64,000 bases of DNA from contig NZ_JAUSQZ010000001.1 in NCBI RefSeq assembly GCF_030811555.1, positions 3,903,241-3,967,240 of the forward strand, read 5' to 3'. The position numbers were made by a program, and so were the translations under genes. The notes below the pieces were generated by a model, which saw nothing but the letters and a program-made list of their open reading frames with translations, was not told where the DNA came from and did not search any database. This DNA comes from Kineosporia succinea (GTDB lineage Bacteria; Actinomycetota; Actinomycetes; Actinomycetales; Kineosporiaceae). Below are positions 50,901-64,000 of this stretch, piece by piece; the stretch's first letter is position 1, and every line of letters begins with the position of its first letter.

Positions 50901-53900
50901 CGGCGGGCACTCGCTGCTCGTCATGCGCCTGGCCAACCGGATCCGCGCGGTGCTCGGCCTGCAGGTCGGCGTGCCCGAGGTGTTCCGGCACCGCACGGTC
51001 GCGGAGCTGGCGCCCGTGGTGTTCGCCTCCGGGGCCACCGTCCGGCCGGCCCTGGTCCCGGCGAGAAGGCCGGCACGGACGCCGCTCTCGCCCGCCCAGC
51101 AACGCCTGTGGTTCCAGTACCGGTTCGAGGGCCCGAACTCGACCTACGACGTGCCCTTCGCCTGGCGTCTGCGCGGTCACCTCGACCTCGACGCCCTGCG
51201 CCAGGCCGTCGCCGACCTGGTGCGGCGGCACGAGAGCCTGCGCACCCGCCTCACCCCGGGCCGCGGCGACGAGGTGGGCGGCGACGAGGTGTACCAGTTC
51301 GTGCTCGACCCGCAGGCCGTGCGGGTGCCGTTCGCGGTGGTGGACGACGCCCTGGCCCAGGCCGGGTACGGGTTCCGGCTCGACGCCGACCTGCCGGTGC
51401 GCGTCTACGTCTCGGGCGGCGCGCACGAGTGGACCCTGCTGATCCTCGTGCACCACGTCGCGGCCGACGAGTGGTCACAGGAACCGCTGGTGCGTGACCT
51501 CGGCACGGCCTACGCGGCCCGGCTGCGGGGCGCCGAACCCGACTTCGCACCCCTGCCCGTGCAGTACGCCGACTACACCCTCTGGCAGCGCGATCTGCTG
51601 GGCCTCGACCACGAGACCCGGAACCTGGCCGACGAGCAGCTGGCCTGGTGGAAGCAGGCCCTCGACGGCGCCCCCGACGAGCTGACGCTGCCGGGCGCCC
51701 GGCCGCGCCCCCAGACCCGCACCGGGTCCGGGGGAGTGGTCGAGCTGGCCGTGCCCGACGAGATCGCCGCCCGGCTGCGGGATCTCGCGCGGTCGCACGG
51801 CGTGAGCATGTTCATGCTGGTGCAGTCGGCGGTCGCCTCGCTGCTCACGCGGCTCGGCGCCGGGCCGGACCTCCCGCTCGGCGCCCCGGTCGCCGGGCGC
51901 ACCGACGACGCGCTCACCGACCTGGTCGGCTTCTTCGTCAACACCCTGGTGCTGCGCACCGACACCTCCGGCGACCCGGCCTTCACCGAGTTGCTGGCCC
52001 GGGTGCGCGACGCCGACCTGGCCGCCTTCGACCGGCAGGACGTGCCGTTCGAGCGGGTGGTGGACGCGGTGGGACCGGAACGCTCGCCGAGTCGCCACCC
52101 GCTGTTCCAGGTCATGGTCTCGTACCTGGCGGCCGGTTCCGAAATGCCCGCGCTGGAGGGTCTCTCGGTCTCCGAGGCGGAGATCCCGGCCGACAGTGCC
52201 AAGTTCGACCTGTCGTTCGACGTCTCCGAGAAGCCTTCCGGACTCGGGATCGCTCTCGAGTACAGCACCGACCTCTACGACCGGGCCGGCGCCCGGCAGC
52301 TGGTCGAGCGGCTGCTCGGTCTGCTGGCCCAGGTGGCCCGCGAACCGTCGACCCGGCTGAGCCGCCTCGACGTGCTGCTGCCCGGTGAGGCAGCGACCCT
52401 GCTGCACGTCTGGGGTGACGCAGGCCCGGGTGGGTCCGGACCCGCGTCCGTCGTCGACGTGTTCGCCGACCAGGCCGCCCGCACTCCGGGGGCCACCGCG
52501 CTGGAGGCCGGCGGCCGCACCTGGACCTTCGCCCAGCTCGACAGCTGGACCGCCGCTCTCGCCGGAGGACTCGCCGCCCGCGGGGTGAGGCCCGGTGACG
52601 TGGTCGCGCTCGGCCTGCCCCGCGACCTGATCGTGCCCGCGCTGCTGGGCGTGCTCCGGGCCGGGGCGGCCTACCTGCCGCTCGACCTCGACCAGGCGCC
52701 CGAGCGCGTCGATCTCGTGCTGCGGGACGCGGCCCCGCGAATCCTGCTGACCACCGGGCCGATCCGGCCGGTCGGCGTGGAGACGCTGCGGCTGGACGAA
52801 CCGCTGCTCGGGGAACCGCTGACCGTCCGCCCGCACGAAGACCAGCCGGCCTACGTCATCTACACCTCCGGGTCGACGGGAAGGCCCAAGGGCGTGGTGG
52901 TTCCGCACCGCGGCCTGGTGAACCTGTTCCGCTCGCACCGCTCCCGGCTGATGGGTGACCCGCCGGAGCCCCACCGGGTCGGGCACGTGGCCTCGTTCGT
53001 GTTCGACGCCTCGCTCGACCCGCTCCTGTGGATGCTGGCCGGGCACACCCTGCACGTGCTCGACGACTACCGCGATCCGGACGAGGTGGTCGCGACCGTG
53101 CGTCGTGAGCGGCTCGACGTGCTCGAGATGACTCCCACTCACCTGCGTCAGCTGATCGGTGCTGGTCTGCTCGAGGCCGGGCTGAAGGTGCTGCTGGTCG
53201 GCGGCGAGGCCGTCGACGGCGAGACCTGGCGGCGGGCCTGCGCGGTTCCCGGTCTGGCCGTGCACGACCTCTACGGTCCGACCGAGGCCTCCGTCGACGC
53301 GTACACCTGGGTGGGCGATCCCGATGGGGGACGCTCCGCGCGCCGGGTCGCGGGGGTGCGGGCGTACGTGCTGGACGGGTTTCTGACGACGGTTCCGGCC
53401 GGGGTGACCGGGGAGCTCTACCTGGCCGGGGCCGGGCTCGCCCACGGGTACCTGAACCGGCCCGGGCTCACCGCCGCGAGTTTCGTGGCCGACCCGTTCC
53501 GGCCGGGGACGCGCATGTACCGCACCGGTGACCTCGCCCGCTGGAGTCCGGACGGGGTGCTCGAGTTCGCCGGGCGCACCGACGGCCAGGTGAAGCTGCG
53601 CGGTTTCCGGATCGAGCTCGGCGAGATCGAGGCCGCGCTGCTGAGCGTGCCCGGGGTGGCCGAGGCCGCGGTGGTGGTGCGGGAGGACGCGCCGGGGGTG
53701 CGCCGCCTGGCCGCCTACCTGGCGGGCGACCCGTCGTCGTCACCGCGTGACCGGCTGGCCGGGTCATTGCCCGCGTACATGGTTCCCGCCGTCTTCACCA
53801 CGCTCGACGCCCTGCCCCGCACGGTCAGCGGCAAGCTCGACGTGGCCGCCCTGCCCGTGCCGGTGCTGGACGACCTGGTCGGCGACCGCGCCCCGGCCGA

Positions 53901-55424
53901 CAGCACCCAGGAGATCCTGGCGGCGCTGTTCGCGGACGTGCTCGGCCTCGACCGGGTGGGGGTGGACGACGACTTCTTCACCCTCGGCGGCGACAGCATC
54001 GTCTCGATCCAGCTGGTGTCCCGGGCCCGGGCGGCGGGGCTGACCATCACCCCGCGCGACGTGTTCCGGCACAAGACCGTCGCCGGTCTCGCGCGGGTGG
54101 CGGTCACCGCGACGGCCGCCGAACCGGAACCGGAGAGCGCCGGGCGCGGCCTGGTGCCCTTCACCCCGATCCAGCGGGCCCTGATCGAGGGCGGAGGGCC
54201 GTTCGGGCAGTACCACCAGTCGATGACGGTGGTGACCCCGGCGCAGGCGACCGCGGAACGTCTCACCGCGGTGCTGCAGGCGCTGCTCGACCGCCACGAC
54301 CTGCTGCGGGCCCGGCTGACCGACGACGGGTTGCTCGTGCCCGAACCCGGCGCGGTGCGGGCGCGGCTCGGTGAGCGCGACCTGGACCCGGCCGCGGGTG
54401 TCATGGTCGTGGCCACGTGGGCCGGCCGCCGTCTGACCCTGAAGGCGCACCATCTCGTCATCGACGGGGTGTCCTGGCGCATCCTGCTCGACGACCTCCG
54501 GGCCGCCTGGAACGGGGTGGTGCTCCCCGCCGTCCCGGTGTCGTTCCGCACCTGGTCGCACCGCCTCGCGGAGCGCGCCGAGCATCCGGAAACGCTGGCG
54601 CAACTGGCGTTCTGGCAGCAGCCGGCCACGCCCGGTCCGGAGACGGACCGGAGAGGTCAGGTCCGGGAGCTCACGCTCGAGCTGCCGCCCGGGCGCACGC
54701 GGGCGCTGCTCACCACCGTGCCCGCGGCCTTCCACGCCGGGGTGGACGACGTGCTGCTCACGGCGCTCACCGTGGCCCTGCGCGCCGTGCTGCCGGACGA
54801 GCCGGCCGTGATCGGGGTAGAGGGGCACGGACGCGGTGACGACGTCGATCTCTCCCGCACGGTGGGCTGGTTCACGAGTGAGTACCCGCTGACGCTCGAC
54901 CCGGGGCCGGTGGACACGCGGGACGTGCTCGCGGGCGGACCGGCCGCCGGCAAGGTGCTGAAGGCCGTCAAGGAACAGCTGCGGTCGGTGCCGGACGGCG
55001 GACTCGGGTTCGGGCTGCTGCGGTACCTGAACCCGGCCACCGGGGGCCTGCTCTCGGGGGTCAGGCCGTTCATCGGGTTCAACTACCTGGGCCGGATGTC
55101 CCTGTCCGAGCAGGCGCACGACGACTGGGCCGTGCTGGAGTGGGGCGGCGGCGCGGACGAGGCCATGCCGGTCGCGTACCCGCTGGAGCTCAACGTGTCC
55201 ACCGAGGACCGTCCCGACGGCCCCTGGCTGCACGCCTCCTGGTCGTGGCCGGCCGGGCGGCTGCCCGAGGAGACCGTGAAAACCCTGGCCCGCACCTGGT
55301 TCGACGCCCTGGCCGGGCTCGAGCAGCACGCGGCCGCACCCGACGCGGGCGGGCACACCCCGTCCGACCTCGACCTGGTGGAGCTCACCCAGGACGACAT
55401 CGACGAGCTCGAGGCGGAATTCGA

Positions 55425-55428
<4 letters not shown>
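44902..55428 (+). CDS. Siderophore NRPS 2: C-A-T-C-A-T-C-A-T-E
   Basis: About 3508 residues, three modules. Condensation 1 (residues about 7-435, [23 protein letters not shown]) fits acceptance of the D-residue from NRPS 1. A2 (465-920), T (GGHSLL near 971). Condensation 2 (1030-1455, [10 protein letters not shown]) and 3 (2060-2490, [10 protein letters not shown]) begin [12 protein letters not shown] or [12 protein letters not shown], the LCL type; both keep HHxxxD but replace the final Gly. A3 (1490-1960), T (2002), A4 (2520-2985), T with GGDSI (3030), and E (3083-3465, [11 protein letters not shown]). The three A domains share nearly the same pocket: Asp235, then Ala/Gly, Asp/Glu, an acidic residue (Asp, Asp, Glu) at 278, Leu, Val, Leu, Val, Asp. 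Acid at 278 occurs in ornithine and arginine domains, so ornithine-type substrates are likely. GTG 44902 overlaps the NRPS 1 stop. Confidence 0.94.

Positions 55429-64000
<8,572 letters not shown>

Overview
The window comes from a high-GC actinobacterium. Codon third positions are almost all G or C, the ribose-5-phosphate isomerase is of the mycobacterial RpiB type, there is an Rv2466c-like mycothiol-linked thioredoxin-fold protein, the tad pilus operon is of Gram-positive type, and an IdeR/DmdR-type iron box is present. Several genes look leaderless, with a TANNNT box 6-7 nt before ATG. I cannot name the genus from the sequence alone.

Left part (1-19,440): mostly housekeeping and scattered metabolic genes. 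They are a truncated haemoglobin, a VOC protein, an AraC regulator, an MscS channel, an S9 prolyl oligopeptidase, a translationally coupled set of amylomaltase, pentapeptide-repeat protein and GH26-like hydrolase, aminopeptidase N, an Rv2466c-like protein, RpiB, a membrane SpoIIE/PP2C phosphatase and an exported beta-helix protein. Hidden in this stretch is a two-gene RiPP locus (1,828-2,998). It has a 26-residue basic precursor ending in AWYGWI and, 61 bp downstream, a short cytochrome P450. The core resembles the AWYIWY core of tryptorubin A, so I read the locus as an atropopeptide-type cluster. It is the most exciting system in the window and too small for most ORF callers.

Middle (19,460-31,355): one compact minus-strand operon of ten overlapping or closely packed genes for a Tad/Flp-type pilus or secretion apparatus. 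The order is CpaB/SAF, CpaE-like, CpaF/TadA, TadB, TadC, a pilin-like peptide, two TadE-like proteins, a TadG-like protein, and a LysM protein with a C-terminal BTAD-type domain. It is followed on the plus strand by a lipoprotein and an exported protein of unknown function. Then come an EccC-like gene without its ATPase domains, a DUF4262-like gene, PhzF and a DUF2071 protein. An inverted pair of DnaA-box sequences lies before phzF.

Right part (37,659-64,000, running off the edge): a hydroxamate-siderophore NRPS cluster. An N5-hydroxyornithine-type formyltransferase and an ornithine N5-monooxygenase are divergent around a perfect-looking iron box. The monooxygenase gene runs into three NRPS genes coupled by GTGA overlaps, with at least seven modules: A(MT)-T-E / C-A-T-C-A-T-C-A-T-E / C-A-T-C-A-T-C-A... 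One adenylation domain reads as serine. Several others carry an acidic residue at the position that is acidic in ornithine and arginine domains. The first NRPS gene contains two coding minisatellites inside its epimerization domain: a 9-nt unit x13 and a 15-nt unit x14. The second is interrupted by 5 nt, which shifts the reading frame. This is either an assembly error or a slip-prone contingency locus. No MbtH, transporter or thioesterase is seen, so the cluster probably continues to the right.
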